A DNA stretch of 38,872 nt from Deltaproteobacteria bacterium (GCA_021372695.1 JAJFTY010000223.1:1-38872), one strand, 5' to 3'; counted from the stretch's first letter, positions 23,628 to 32,760 are shown. Program-made: numbers and translations. The notes: generated from the letters alone by a model not told the origin.

Positions 23628-24587
23628 TCACCCCAGTTTCAGGGATCCGATCAGTTCGTCGATGGTGCCGATCCCATGCCGGATCATGTACGCTTCGATC
23701 CCTTCGACCACCTCGACCGCCGCCGCGGGACGGATGAAATTGGCCGTACCGATCTCGACGGCCTTCGCGCCGGTGATGAGGAATTCAAGGGCATCGGCAG
23801 CGGAGGCGATCCCGCCGATCCCGATGACGGGGATCTTCAGGCAGCGGACCGTCTGCCAGACCATCCGGAGAGCGACCGGCTTGATGGCCGGCCCGGAGAG
23901 CCCGCCGGTGACGTTGGCCAGGTGCGGACGCCTGCACTCGACATCCACAGACATCCCCGTCAGGGTGTTGATCAGGGAGACCGCAGCAGCGCCGGCCGCC
24001 TCGACGGCGAGGGCAATTTCGGTGATGTCGGTCACGTTCGGCGTGAGCTTCACGATCACGGGAAGGTCCGTTTCTCCGCACACCTTTCGGGTCACCTCAG
24101 CGGCGACATCCGGATTCGCCCCGAAGGCGATCCCCCCTTTCTTCACATTCGGGCAGGAGATGTTGACCTCGATGGCGTGAACCCCTTCCGCACCGCTCAG
24201 GATTTCGGCGAGGCAACGGTATTCATCGATCGCCTCACCGAAGATGTTGGCGATCACGGCAACGTCGAATCCTCTCAAATAGGGCAACTTCTCGTCGATG
24301 AACGCCCGCACCCCGATGTTCTGAAGCCCGATCGCATTAAGCATTCCGCATGGGGTTTCCACGATCCGTGGCGCAGGGTTGCCGAGCCTTGGCTCCAGGG
24401 AGAGCCCCTTCACCACGATCGCCCCCAGCCGGTTCAGGTCGCAGAAGGGTGCGAACTCGCTGCCGTAGCCGAAGGTTCCCGACGCGGTCATCACGGGATT
24501 CTTGAGTGCGAGAGCGCCGATCCGGACCCCGAGTCCGACGGCAGCACTATTCCTTCCTTTTGCTTCCATGACCCTCATCCTGTTCAT
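23628..24587 (-). CDS. pyrD: Dihydroorotate dehydrogenase, class 1B catalytic subunit
   Basis: The 319-residue FMN enzyme oxidises dihydroorotate to orotate in pyrimidine synthesis and passes electrons to PyrK. It shows [17 protein letters not shown] at the N-terminus, the active-site cysteine in [12 protein letters not shown], the lysine in VIVKLTPNV, the NTLTGM segment and the FMN-phosphate loop [14 protein letters not shown] and IGTANF. The pairing with pyrK identifies class 1B. The start is uncertain: ATGs at 24587, 24578 and 24569 are in frame, and the last has AGGA at fair spacing. It is the last gene of its operon. Confidence 0.93.
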   Translation of the reverse strand: MNRMRVMEAKGRNSAAVGLGVRIGALALKNPVMTASGTFGYGSEFAPFCDLNRLGAIVVKGLSLEPRLGNPAPRIVETPCGMLNAIGLQNIGVRAFIDEKLPYLRGFDVAVIANIFGEAIDEYRCLAEILSGAEGVHAIEVNISCPNVKKGGIAFGANPDVAAEVTRKVCGETDLPVIVKLTPNVTDITEIALAVEAAGAAAVSLINTLTGMSVDVECRRPHLANVTGGLSGPAIKPVALRMVWQTVRCLKIPVIGIGGIASAADALEFLITGAKAVEIGTANFIRPAAAVEVVEGIEAYMIRHGIGTIDELIGSLKLG

Positions 24588-24644
24588 ACCGGTCCCGGGG
24601 AGACGTTCCGATCCCTCCGGGTTTCCGGAACATCCAAGGACCCG

Positions 24645-25982
24645 TTATCCGATCTGCCGGAGATCGAAGACCGGTCCGTCGTGGCAGACCCTCCGGTACG
24701 CCGTTCTCCCGTCATTCTCCCGGACTGCGACGGCGCACCCCAGACATGCGCCGATGCCGCAGGCCATCCTCTCCTCCAGGGAGACTTCACAACGCACGGC
24801 GGAGTCCCGTAGGATCGTCCCCAGGGAGCGGATCATGGCCGCCGGCCCGCAGGCATAGATCATCGTCTCTTCCGGCCTCGAGCGGACGAGTTCGTCGCAG
24901 AGCAGATCGGTGACGAGGCCGTGATGACCCGCGCTCCCATCATCGGTGGCGATCCGGAGGTCGCATCGACCTTCCAGACGGTTTCCGCCCAACAGGAATC
25001 CGGCGGTGCGCGCGCCGACACAGGCGATGATCGCGGTTTCACCCGGGGAGCCATTCCGCCGCAGACCCGCGTGAAGGAGGAAGGAGAGCGGGGCGATGCC
25101 GACGCCTCCGGCCAGGAGGATTGCCTTTCTCAGACCCGCAGGAATCGTGAACCCCTGCCCCAGGGGGCCTAGAACGTTCAGGGAGGCGCCGGGCTTCATC
25201 CGGGAAAAGAGCTCGGTCCCCCGGCCCGCAACGCGATAGAGCAGATCCAGGACCGACCGGCCGGACTCCCGCCGGAACCCGTAGACGCTAAGCGGTCTCG
25301 GCAGCAGCGGTTCGCTCCGTCCCGGCTCGCGTACCATGACGAATTGCCCCGGCTGCGGCGTCGCAAAAGCCGGCGGCAGTTCCAGGGAGAGCAGAAAGTG
25401 TTCCCGGGCAACGTCCTCGTTCCCCATCACCTCTCCCGTGGCCATGGATGGTTGATCATCCGAGGTTTTCATTTCTCTTTCCTCTTTTGCTGGCGGCGTC
25501 GAAGCGGCCGGCGGAATCCGCTCCCACTCCATGGACATGACCAGGGCATCCTCCCCCGTGTCGGTGTAATAGCCTCTCCGCACACCCCGTACTGAGAATC
25601 CGAAACGCTCGTACAACTTCTGCGCTGCGATGTTGGATCGCCGGACCTCCAGGGTCATCAGGCGCACCCCTTCCGGCTGGCCCTCCCGGATCACCCGGTC
25701 GAGCAGCCGGGAGGCGATCCCGCACCTGCGAAACTCCGGCCGGACCGCGAGATTGTGAAGGTGAATCTCATCGACTACGCGCCAGAAGATGACGTACCCG
25801 GCCATCGGCGCGCCGGGAGCAGGCCCCTGTCTTCCGACCAGAATCCGGGAGAGGGGATTGGCCATTTCGCTGCGGAAAAGACCCGGAGACCAGGGGCTCG
25901 GAAATGAGCTCTTCTCGATTTCCAGAATCTCCGCGAGATCCCCTTCCCCGCATGCAGCGATGCACAATTCGTTACGTTCCAT
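24645..25982 (-). CDS. In-frame fusion of RimI-type acetyltransferase and PyrK
   Basis: One open frame of 445 residues joins two normally separate proteins. Residues 1-158 are a GNAT acetyltransferase like RimI (ribosomal protein S18 N-terminal acetylation), with the acetyl-CoA loop RPEFRRCGIASRLLDRVI and LEVRRSNIAAQKLYERFGF. After a short linker, residues 171-445 are a complete PyrK: FAD motif RPLSVYGF, NAD-binding LAGGVGIAPLSF, YACGPAAM, and the [2Fe-2S] cysteines in MACGIGACLGCAV plus a later VCHDGP. PyrK would otherwise start at ATG 25472, which has AGAGGA at normal spacing inside the frame. So the product may be a fusion, or two proteins made from one frame. It follows the PTS IIC gene by six bases and precedes pyrD. 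Confidence 0.88.
   Translation of the reverse strand: MERNELCIAACGEGDLAEILEIEKSSFPSPWSPGLFRSEMANPLSRILVGRQGPAPGAPMAGYVIFWRVVDEIHLHNLAVRPEFRRCGIASRLLDRVIREGQPEGVRLMTLEVRRSNIAAQKLYERFGFSVRGVRRGYYTDTGEDALVMSMEWERIPPAASTPPAKEEREMKTSDDQPSMATGEVMGNEDVAREHFLLSLELPPAFATPQPGQFVMVREPGRSEPLLPRPLSVYGFRRESGRSVLDLLYRVAGRGTELFSRMKPGASLNVLGPLGQGFTIPAGLRKAILLAGGVGIAPLSFLLHAGLRRNGSPGETAIIACVGARTAGFLLGGNRLEGRCDLRIATDDGSAGHHGLVTDLLCDELVRSRPEETMIYACGPAAMIRSLGTILRDSAVRCEVSLEERMACGIGACLGCAVAVRENDGRTAYRRVCHDGPVFDLRQIG
25470..25485 (-). promoter_or_regulatory. Internal ribosome-binding site and start codon for free PyrK
   Basis: On the minus strand AGAGGAAAGAGAA precedes an in-frame ATG at 25472. Initiation here would yield a 275-residue PyrK of normal family length, independent of the acetyltransferase part. 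Seen in sequence; use is untested. Confidence 0.5.
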
Positions 25983-25988
25983 AGGGAT

Positions 25989-26684
25989 TCAATAACGAAC
26001 ATACCTCAGGATAGCGGTGGTGATCAGGAACGCCGCGCACAGGATCGGCAGGGCGCCGCGCAGATGAACGGTGTTGAATGCGGCCGCAGCGCCGACCATG
26101 GGAAGCACGCCGTACATCAGGTTCAAACCGCGGACCATCCAGGGGTCGAGCCGCGGGTAGAGCCACGTCATCGCCCCCACCCCGAAGGGAAGCGTGATCA
26201 GGATCACGGCGGCGGGAAGAAGCCAGCTCCGGAACGCCGCGCGAAGATGATTCCTCGAAATCGCGCGGATGTCGCCGCGGGCCGCCGCACTCCAGGCATT
26301 CTGGGCCAGTTTCTCATTGGCGCGGATGCAAATTCGCACCTCCATCTTCTTTTCGAGAAGGGCCATGGGGACGAACAGGAGTACGGAGGCCACGATCAGC
26401 TCCGGCGGCAGGTGTCCGAGAATCCTTCCGCTCTCGATCGCGCCTGCGGCGGTCAGAACCGCGACGATCGTGTCGTTCGGGGGGATGTAGGCCCCGATCG
26501 GCAGGCGGTCGATCCAGAGGAGTTCGATGAATGCGCCTGCGGTCAGACCCGTATAGGGATCTCCCAGAATCCACCCCACCAGCGGGGCGGCCACGATCGG
26601 CCGGGAGACCAGGACCTGAACGAAAACGCGGTCCAGGCAGAGAATCCCGCCGACGATGGATACGATCAGAACATTTACGATCAT
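25989..26684 (-). CDS. PTS system mannose-family IIC component
   Basis: The 231-residue membrane protein belongs to the mannose/fructose/sorbose IIC family: DRVFVQVLVSRPIVAAPLVG and the GLTAGAFIELLWIDRLPIGAYIPPN segment are conserved, followed by several more hydrophobic helices. IIC normally works with IID as the membrane channel, but no IID gene follows; instead the RimI-PyrK frame begins six bases after this stop. The transport role is therefore doubtful, and a regulatory or degenerate PTS is possible. It starts 48 bases after the IIB gene. Confidence 0.87.
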   Translation of the reverse strand: MIVNVLIVSIVGGILCLDRVFVQVLVSRPIVAAPLVGWILGDPYTGLTAGAFIELLWIDRLPIGAYIPPNDTIVAVLTAAGAIESGRILGHLPPELIVASVLLFVPMALLEKKMEVRICIRANEKLAQNAWSAAARGDIRAISRNHLRAAFRSWLLPAAVILITLPFGVGAMTWLYPRLDPWMVRGLNLMYGVLPMVGAAAAFNTVHLRGALPILCAAFLITTAILRYVRY

Positions 26685-26732
26685 AGGAACCGACTTGGGC
26701 GGTCCTGACGGGCAGCAGATGCAGCGGATGCA

Positions 26733-27233
26733 TCAGGACGCGATGTTCCGGACGATTTCAAAAAGGTCCACCGGCTTTTCCCTGGGAACGCGCTGCAATT
26801 CGATCTTCACTCCGGCATCCCGGAGACTGTTGATGCCCTGGATGTCGGCACTGCTCAAAAGGACCGCCGGTGTGCAACAGACCTGGCACTCCTCGTTGTA
26901 GACGTTGCCGATATTGAGCTGATCGAAAAGATATCCGAGACGCCGGGCTCGCCATGCATCGGAAATCTTGCTGAAGAGCACGATCGTCTTCCGGCCCTTT
27001 CCCCGGCTGAATCGGCACTTCTCCGCAAATTCGGCGACGCCGCAGATGATGACTTCGACACCGCTCGGGACCGCCATCCGGATCACCGTCTCGCGGAAAA
27101 AATCCGAAACCACCTGATCATCCACGACGACGACGCAGGAAGCATCGAGAAAAGGGATCCAGGCTTCCAGAATCTGTCCGTGGATCAGCCGATTGTCGAC
27201 CCGCACGAGGGCTATATCCAATGAAGGTTGCAA
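26733..27233 (-). CDS. PTS system mannose-family IIB component
   Basis: The protein carries the family's phosphorylated histidine in VRVDNRLIHGQI and the following hydrophobic strands (ASCVVVVDDQVV), and ends in the usual KPVDLFEIV helix. The start is uncertain. No ATG is suitable: TTG at 27233 has GGATAGG just upstream and gives 166 residues; TTG 27221 fits the family N-terminus as well; GTG 27269 would overlap the IIA gene by 32 bases. It should accept phosphate from the IIA protein encoded immediately upstream. Confidence 0.87.
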   Translation of the reverse strand: MQPSLDIALVRVDNRLIHGQILEAWIPFLDASCVVVVDDQVVSDFFRETVIRMAVPSGVEVIICGVAEFAEKCRFSRGKGRKTIVLFSKISDAWRARRLGYLFDQLNIGNVYNEECQVCCTPAVLLSSADIQGINSLRDAGVKIELQRVPREKPVDLFEIVRNIAS

Positions 27234-27237
27234 TGGC

Positions 27238-27648
27238 CTATCCGACGGCTTTCTTGCGCAGAATCTCACTGGCCAGCGAGATATTCTTGATTCCGTAATC
27301 CTTGATGTACAGCGCGAAATCCTTCAGCGTCATGCCCTCACGGATGTCGGGCAGCTTCAGCAGCATCGGCAGGTTGACGCCGGTGATCACCTCCACCTTC
27401 CCCTCCTTCATGAACGAGAGGGAGATGTTGGACGGGGTCCCGCCGAAGAGATCGGTGAGGATCAGGACCCCTTTTCCCTGATCCAGTTTCCGGATCGCCG
27501 TGCTGATCTCCTTTTTCAGATCCTCCACTCCCTTGTTCGGTTCAATCGAAACGTGGATGATCCCCTTCAGGCTGCCCCGGATCAACTCCGCTGCCTTGAT
27601 CAGTTCATTTCCCAGGTTGCCGTGGGTGGTAATCAGTACACCGATCAT
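27238..27648 (-). CDS. PTS system mannose-family IIA component
   Basis: The 136-residue cytoplasmic protein has the IIA-Man fold: phosphorylatable His9 in VLITTHGNLG, DLFGGTPSN, and ITGVNLPMLLKL. AGGAGAGAG precedes the ATG at 27648. It is the first gene of the IIA-IIB-IIC-rimI/pyrK-pyrD operon. No HPr or enzyme I gene is in the window, so the phosphate donor must be encoded elsewhere. Confidence 0.93.
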   Translation of the reverse strand: MIGVLITTHGNLGNELIKAAELIRGSLKGIIHVSIEPNKGVEDLKKEISTAIRKLDQGKGVLILTDLFGGTPSNISLSFMKEGKVEVITGVNLPMLLKLPDIREGMTLKDFALYIKDYGIKNISLASEILRKKAVG

Positions 27649-27676
27649 CTCTCTCTCCTAGCATCGATATGGCGGA

Positions 27677-27705
27677 AGGCTAATGGATTAGGTCCCAATT
27701 GTCAA
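27677..27705 (-). promoter_or_regulatory. Sigma-70-type promoter of the PTS-pyrKD operon
   Basis: On the minus strand a perfect TTGACA (27705-27700), 17 bases, then TAGCCT (27682-27677, weak) lie 28 bases before the IIA start codon. Confidence 0.5.
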
Positions 27706-28212
27706 GCCGAATCGGTCGCAGTGGAAATGCGCCCTCCTGCCTCTCCCGGGCGGTCTGCCAAGGGCGCCGTGTAGCCCGGATGAACGCCGCAGGACGCGGC
27801 GAGACGGCTCTCGATCACCGCTTCTCGTCCCCACACCGTGACACTCTTGCCGGGGCCACGCGATGGCGGCTTAGACGCGTTCGCGGCTCAGAACGGGGGG
27901 AAGCCGTTCGGGAGGGATGATCAGTACCCGGCCGAGTCCAGAACCCTGGCTCCTGCGGATCGTCAGGGGATGGTTCGAACAGATTGAAGCACTAACAACA
28001 TTACTATATAATATCGTCATATTAGATATCTTATTTAAAGCATTAGGTGATGATTTACTCCCTGCCGGGGTACAGATCTCGTCGGGCGTGCCATCCGCTT
28101 CCGGCGGCATTCGCCGTCCTGCTGCCCTTTCACTGCCGGCCAACCGTCACAGGGGAGATCCGGCGTTTGCGTGCCCGACCCGATTGACTGGCGGGGCATC
28201 AGGAAGGGTGCC
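27706..28212. other. Gene-free stretch of about 500 bases with an AT-rich island
   Basis: I see no convincing gene here. Two open frames cross it (90 residues minus, 172 residues plus), but neither has a family-like composition and the plus one is mostly antisense to the KaiC-like gene. A stretch of about 60 bases at 27990-28050 is strikingly AT-rich in GC-rich surroundings. No tRNA fold was recognised. It separates the PTS operon from the KaiC-like gene, both on the minus strand. Confidence 0.4.
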
Positions 28213-28914
28213 CTACGACGGATCCTTGATCAGCATGGTCGATGGGTCGAGCAGCAGTCCGGACCCGGGCGGAAACGCCTCCCTGCTCCGGAGCAGCTTG
28301 ATATGGATGTCCGCATGCTCCGGCTCCAGACCCAGGACCAGATCGAAGACGTCGGCCACCGCAGAGAAGGGTACCGGAAGACCATCCGCGCCCGGCAGAT
28401 CGTGCCGGTGGGTATGGACGGTGAACCAGACATGAATCCCGTTTCGGACCGCCAGCGCCTTCAACCGGTCCAACTCCGGTCTCAGCGCCCCTTCGACATG
28501 GAGGCCGTCGATGATCATCATGGCGGGCGTGAAAATCCCCTGTTCGGTGAGATCGCTCAGACGCTCCTCGAGTTTCGGAACGGTGAAACTTTCGACGCGA
28601 AAGGTCATGATGAACCGGTGGGGAAGCACCGATTCCCACAGGCGGGCGATCTGTTTGTCCTCGTCTTTCCCGGCGAGATCGTGAAAAAGCTCGCTGTACC
28701 AGAGATTCACCTTGTTGACGGGGTCGTTCAGGCTGACGTGAAGAACGTTTCGGTTTCTGAGCATGCCGTTGATGGCCAACTGAACCAGCAGCGCGGTCTT
28801 CCCGACACCCGCCGGGGCGATCACGGCCCCGAACCCGCCCGTCGGGAGAATATCCTCTGTTTCGAAACCGAGTTGCCGCAAAGGGTTGCGAAGAATCAAT
28901 TCTTGTTTCAACAT
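28213..28914 (-). CDS. KaiC/RadA-like P-loop ATPase, function unknown
   Basis: The 233-residue protein is a single RecA-fold domain: Walker A APAGVGKTALL near residue 34, a Walker B-like AMMIIDGLH near 132, and VWFTVHTH where a sensor strand would be. It lacks the zinc finger and Lon-like domain of RadA/Sms and has only one KaiC-like domain. An AGGA lies upstream of the ATG at 28914. It follows fusA by 66 bases on the same strand. Such stand-alone KaiC-like ATPases occur in deltaproteobacteria without a known role, so no function is assigned. Confidence 0.75.
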   Translation of the reverse strand: MLKQELILRNPLRQLGFETEDILPTGGFGAVIAPAGVGKTALLVQLAINGMLRNRNVLHVSLNDPVNKVNLWYSELFHDLAGKDEDKQIARLWESVLPHRFIMTFRVESFTVPKLEERLSDLTEQGIFTPAMMIIDGLHVEGALRPELDRLKALAVRNGIHVWFTVHTHRHDLPGADGLPVPFSAVADVFDLVLGLEPEHADIHIKLLRSREAFPPGSGLLLDPSTMLIKDPS

Positions 28915-28980
28915 ATCATGAATTCCTGTCTGATTGTTTCGATGATCGGCTTCAACGGCCCGGAGACTCCCGGGTTCCTG

Positions 28981-31074
28981 TCACGCCGCGCTCTTCTTGC
29001 GGAGCGCCACCTCTTCGGCGATCTTCTCGGCAATGGCCTGCGGGATCTGCCGGTAGAGGGCGAATTCCATCGTAAATTGCGCCTTGCCCTGGGTGGACGA
29101 CCGCAGAACCGTCGAGAAGCCGAACATTTCGGCGAGGGGGACCTGGGCCTCGACCACGGTCAGCACCCCTTCGTCCTGCGCCCCGACGATCATGCCGCGC
29201 CTCTGATTGAGCAGCCCCATCACTGCGCCCTGGAACTCGGTGGGCGTCTCCACGACCACTTTCATGATCGGTTCGTGAATCACGGGCTTTGCCTTCATGT
29301 ACCCTTCGCGGAAGGCGCCGCGCGCCGCCGCCTGAAAAGCCATGTCGGAGGAGTCGACGGCGTGCGAAGCACCGTCGTTAATCACGATCTTCACCCCGGT
29401 TACAGGGAACTCCATCTTCGGGCCCTTGGCCAGGCACTGGTGGAAACCCTTCTCCACGGCGGGGATGAACTGGGTGGGAATCGCCCCCCCGCGGACCTGG
29501 TTGTCGAAGATGAAATCCTCGTCCGCTTCGGTGATCGGCTCCATGTACCCCGCCACGCGCCCGTACTGGCCGGAGCCGCCGGTCTGTTTCTTGTGGGTGT
29601 AGTTGAATTCCGCCCTCTGGGTGATCGTCTCACGGTAAGCCACGCGGGGCTTCCCCGTCTCGACATCGGATCCGTACTCCCTCTTCATCCGCTCCACGTA
29701 GATCTCCAGATGGAGTTCGCCCATCCCTTCGATGATCGTCTCGTTGGTCTCCTCATCCACATGGGTATGGAAGGTCGGGTCCTCTTTCGTGAAGCGATTC
29801 AGGGCCTTGGACATGTTGATCTGCGATTTATTGTCCTTGGGAGATATCGCAAGTGAAATCACCGGCTTCGGAACATACATCGAGGTCATGGTCAGGTTGA
29901 TGCCCGGCGAGACAAAGGTATCCCCGGAGGCGCACTCGATGCCGAAGAGCGCCGCGATGTAGCCCGCGCTTGCTGCTTCGATGTCCTCCATCTGATCGGC
30001 GTGCATGCGAACGACGCGTCCGACCTTCGTCTTCTTGCCGGTTCGCGTGTTGACGATGACTGCGCCTTTGGCCAATGTTCCCTGGTAGACGCGGACGTAG
30101 GTCAACTGCCCGTAGGGACCGTCTTCGAGCTTGAAGGCCAGGGCCACGATCGGCAGGGAAGCGTCGGGCAGGAGTTTTACGAGCGACTCGCCGTGGTCGA
30201 GGTCCAGGGCGGTGTTTTCGACATCCGTCGGACAGGGGAGATAACGGTTCACCGCATCCAGAAGTGGCTGAACCCCTTTGTTCTTGTAGGCCGACCCCAT
30301 GAAAACGGGGGTGAGTTTCCTCGCCAGGGTTCCCGTGCGGATGGCATCGATGATCATTTCATCGGGAATAGGACTCTCTTCGAGGATCGCCTCGGTCAGC
30401 CGATCGGAGAAGAGCGAAGCGGCGTCGATCATCTCCTCCCGCTTCCTGTTCGCCTCTTCCCGCAGCTCTTCGGGGATCTCGTCGATCCGGACCTGCTCTC
30501 CGTTCTCACCCTCGAAATAGACAGCCTTCATAGAGAGAAGATCGATCAGGCCGCGGAAATTCGCCTCCAGACCGATCGGCATCTGCATGGCCACGGCATT
30601 GTGGCCCAACTTCGAGTGAAGCTGGGCGATCACGCGGGAGGGGTCCGCCCCGCTCCGATCGCACTTGTTGATGAAGGCGATGCAGGGGACCTTGTAGCGC
30701 TTCATCTGCATATCCACGGTGATGGATTGCGACTGGACGCCGCCCACGGAGCAGAGGACCAGCACCGCGCCGTCCAGCACCCGGAGCGAGCGCTCAACTT
30801 CGATCGTGAAATCGACATGCCCGGGAGTATCGATGATGTTGATCTCATGGCCCTGCCATTCGCAGAAGGTTGCCGCCGAGGCGATCGTGATCCCGCGCTC
30901 CCTCTCCAACTCCATGGAGTCCATCGTGGCGCCGACGCCGTCTTTGCCCTTCACGTCGTGAATGGCATGAATCCGCTTCGTGTAGAACAGGATCCTCTCG
31001 GTCAGGGTGGTCTTTCCCGAGTCGATATGGGCACTGATTCCGATATTCCGAACTTTTTCGACTGTGCTGCTCAT
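28981..31074 (-). CDS. fusA: Elongation factor G, mitochondrial-EFG1-like ('spd' type)
   Basis: The 697-residue GTPase has all five EF-G domains: G1 [13 protein letters not shown], switch I with [21 protein letters not shown]3 DTPGHVDF, G4 INKCD, then domains II-V ([25 protein letters not shown]). The [17 protein letters not shown] insert and [19 protein letters not shown] resemble mitochondrial EFG1 more than ordinary bacterial EF-G. That matches the spdEFG1 lineage, which performs translocation, while a second paralogue handles ribosome recycling. The start at 31074 follows AAGGAAAA; an upstream GTG in the same frame has no homology. The leader contains a hairpin. Confidence 0.93.
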   Translation of the reverse strand: MSSTVEKVRNIGISAHIDSGKTTLTERILFYTKRIHAIHDVKGKDGVGATMDSMELERERGITIASAATFCEWQGHEINIIDTPGHVDFTIEVERSLRVLDGAVLVLCSVGGVQSQSITVDMQMKRYKVPCIAFINKCDRSGADPSRVIAQLHSKLGHNAVAMQMPIGLEANFRGLIDLLSMKAVYFEGENGEQVRIDEIPEELREEANRKREEMIDAASLFSDRLTEAILEESPIPDEMIIDAIRTGTLARKLTPVFMGSAYKNKGVQPLLDAVNRYLPCPTDVENTALDLDHGESLVKLLPDASLPIVALAFKLEDGPYGQLTYVRVYQGTLAKGAVIVNTRTGKKTKVGRVVRMHADQMEDIEAASAGYIAALFGIECASGDTFVSPGINLTMTSMYVPKPVISLAISPKDNKSQINMSKALNRFTKEDPTFHTHVDEETNETIIEGMGELHLEIYVERMKREYGSDVETGKPRVAYRETITQRAEFNYTHKKQTGGSGQYGRVAGYMEPITEADEDFIFDNQVRGGAIPTQFIPAVEKGFHQCLAKGPKMEFPVTGVKIVINDGASHAVDSSDMAFQAAARGAFREGYMKAKPVIHEPIMKVVVETPTEFQGAVMGLLNQRRGMIVGAQDEGVLTVVEAQVPLAEMFGFSTVLRSSTQGKAQFTMEFALYRQIPQAIAEKIAEEVALRKKSAA

Positions 31075-31124
31075 GACTTTTCCTTCTGCTCCGAACGCCT
31101 CGAAAGGCCGTTCAAAAACGAAAT

Positions 31125-31141
31125 AAAAAACCCCCACGGGG
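31125..31141 (-). promoter_or_regulatory. Hairpin plus T6 in the fusA leader
   Basis: On the minus strand CCCC-GTG-GGGG is followed by six Ts. The same G run can pair alternatively with CCCCCA at 31162-31157, giving a six-bp stem with the same T tract. Lying between the predicted promoter (31199-31227) and the fusA ATG, it could be an attenuator. The stems are short, so confidence is low. Confidence 0.35.
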
Positions 31142-31198
31142 AGATGTCACACCGGATGGGGGATCCACTTTGGAGGACGAATTCGAACAAGAGACGGG

Positions 31199-31227
31199 AC
31201 TTTAATCGATCCCGCTGCGGTTGTCAA
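31199..31227 (-). promoter_or_regulatory. Sigma-70-type promoter of fusA
   Basis: On the minus strand a perfect TTGACA (31227-31222), 17 bases, then TAAAGT (31204-31199, four of six). The leader to the fusA start would be about 118 bases. Confidence 0.6.
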
Positions 31228-31299
31228 GCAAAATTTTGTCTTTTTTCAGGGCCGTGCCGGTTCCTGCGGTCGTAGACGGAGAGCGTCCGGCCCCGAATC

Positions 31300-32427
31300 T
31301 CAGATCTTGCCGTGGAGGATCTCGCGCAGTGCGCCCGAGAGAAGCGTCACGTTTTCCCTGCGGCTGGAGAAACCCATCAGCCCGATGCGCCAGATCTTTC
31401 CCTTCAGGGGCCCGAATCCGCCCGAGATGTCGATATTGTACGCGTCGCGCAGGCGCGTCCTCACCTCCGCGTCATCGACGCCGTCGGGAACGCAGACCGT
31501 CGTCAGGGAGGGAAGCCGGTGTTCACGGGGCACAAGCATCTTCAACCCCAGAGATTCCATCTTGCTCCAGAGATACTCGGCGATGGCCTGATGGCGGAAC
31601 CAGCGGTCCTCCAGACCCTCCTCCAGCACGAGCCGAAGGCCCTCGCGGAAGCCGTAATGGAGGGTGGTCGAAGGGGTATGGTGATAGATCCGCTCCGGGC
31701 CCCAGTATTTTTCGATCATTGTGAGATCCAGGTACCAGTTCGGAACGGGCGTCTTCCGCCGGTAGAGGGCTTCGAGAGCCCGGTCACTGACCGTGATCGG
31801 GGAGAGGCCCGGGGGGCAGCCGAGACATTTCTGCGAGGCGCTGTAGGCGACATCGATCCCCCAGCCGTCGACGTCCACCGGAACGCCGCCCAGGGAGGTG
31901 ACACAATCGATCGCGAACAGGGCGCCGTGCCGGTGAACCACGTCAGCCATCCCTTCCAGAGACTGGAGGGCCCCGGTGGAGGTCTCGGCATGGATCAGCG
32001 CGAAAATCTTGACAGGTTCGCTTTCCGCAAGGGCGGCTTCCACCTCGGCCGGGGTGAAGACGCCGCCCCACGGTTTTTCGATCCGTTTCACCCTGGCACC
32101 GTAGATTTTGGCCATCTCGCACATGCGCTCGCTGAAATAGCCGTTGCACCCGATCACGACCGTGTCACCCGGTTCGACGAAATTGCAGAAGGCGGTCTCC
32201 ATCCCGGCGCTGCCCGTTCCCGACATCGGGAAGGTCATCCTGTTTCTGGTCTGGAAGACGGCCCTGAGGAGGACCTGCTCCTCATCCATCAGGGCGAGCC
32301 ATTCCGGGTCCATATATCCGATCAGTGCCGTGCTCATGGTGCGGAGGACGCGCGGGTGGACCGCGCTGGGGCCGGGGCCGAGAAGAAGGCGGTGCGGTAC
32401 ATTCAGGTCGTTGATCGATAGTGCCAT
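31300..32427 (-). CDS. Class V aminotransferase (alanine-glyoxylate / serine-pyruvate type)
   Basis: The 375-residue PLP enzyme has the family start PHRLLLGPGPSAVHPRVL, the GTGSAGMETAFCNFVEPGD segment, AIDCVTSLGGVPVDVD, and the PLP lysine in YSASQKCLGCPPG. These match alanine-glyoxylate and serine-pyruvate aminotransferases of the AGT1/PucG group. The start at 32427 has AGGAG upstream; the ATG four codons earlier does not. It could remove glyoxylate made by the HOGA-like aldolase encoded at 14838, but the two genes are far apart, so that link is speculative. It has its own promoter. Confidence 0.92.
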   Translation of the reverse strand: MALSINDLNVPHRLLLGPGPSAVHPRVLRTMSTALIGYMDPEWLALMDEEQVLLRAVFQTRNRMTFPMSGTGSAGMETAFCNFVEPGDTVVIGCNGYFSERMCEMAKIYGARVKRIEKPWGGVFTPAEVEAALAESEPVKIFALIHAETSTGALQSLEGMADVVHRHGALFAIDCVTSLGGVPVDVDGWGIDVAYSASQKCLGCPPGLSPITVSDRALEALYRRKTPVPNWYLDLTMIEKYWGPERIYHHTPSTTLHYGFREGLRLVLEEGLEDRWFRHQAIAEYLWSKMESLGLKMLVPREHRLPSLTTVCVPDGVDDAEVRTRLRDAYNIDISGGFGPLKGKIWRIGLMGFSSRRENVTLLSGALREILHGKI

Positions 32428-32518
32428 ATGACTCCTCATCTCTTTGTTCGAATCCGGGGCTCGAATGAATTTGTCTCAAACCGTTCCGCTCTGGCCGCCG
32501 CCCTGGAAAAGCGACATC

Positions 32519-32547
32519 CCCATACACTGGGCACGGACAAATGTCAA
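32519..32547 (-). promoter_or_regulatory. Sigma-70-type promoter of the aminotransferase gene
   Basis: On the minus strand a perfect TTGACA (32547-32542), 17 bases, then TATGGG (32524-32519, three of six), about 92 bases before the start codon. It shares the 333-base gap 32428-32760 with the divergent glutaredoxin promoter; nothing else is recognised there. Confidence 0.5.
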
Positions 32548-32680
32548 CAGGTAAATGACATGAATTCAAGGTACTATGAACCGCGCCCGAAGCTTCGCCC
32601 CTCGCCGCTCCCGGCGGCGCTCCCGGATTTTTCGGGTTCACGCAGCGAGGCCTCGCGTCTGACCCGACCGCATATCTTCC

Positions 32681-32709
32681 TTGACAAAAAAGGCATTTCC
32701 CCCTACTAA
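32681..32709 (+). promoter_or_regulatory. Sigma-70-type promoter of the glutaredoxin-FTR-GGT operon
   Basis: A perfect TTGACA (32681-32686), 17 bases, then TACTAA (32704-32709, three of six), about 50 bases before the glutaredoxin ATG. Confidence 0.55.
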
Positions 32710-32760
32710 AAAGCCTGTCAATGATTTTCCGAAGATCCGTAAATGACAGGAGAGGGAACC

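Noticed and set aside
27760..27860. GTAGCCCGGATGAACGC-like string resembling dispersed repeats
   Set aside because: Only one copy was noticed in the window and no clear inverted partner, so a repeat element cannot be supported.
27917..28435. 172-codon plus-strand open frame crossing the gene-free stretch
   Set aside because: Half is antisense to the KaiC-like ATPase and the rest spans the AT-rich island; low-complexity Ser/Pro/Arg content and no recognisable ribosome site.
28171..29856. 561-codon plus-strand open frame
   Set aside because: It is antisense to fusA and the KaiC-like gene, with a composition typical of a shadow frame in GC-rich DNA.
32560..32680. Possible terminator or repeat in the GC-rich part of the aminotransferase-glutaredoxin gap
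   Set aside because: Short GC-rich self-complementary pieces occur, but no stem with a T tract could be built convincingly.
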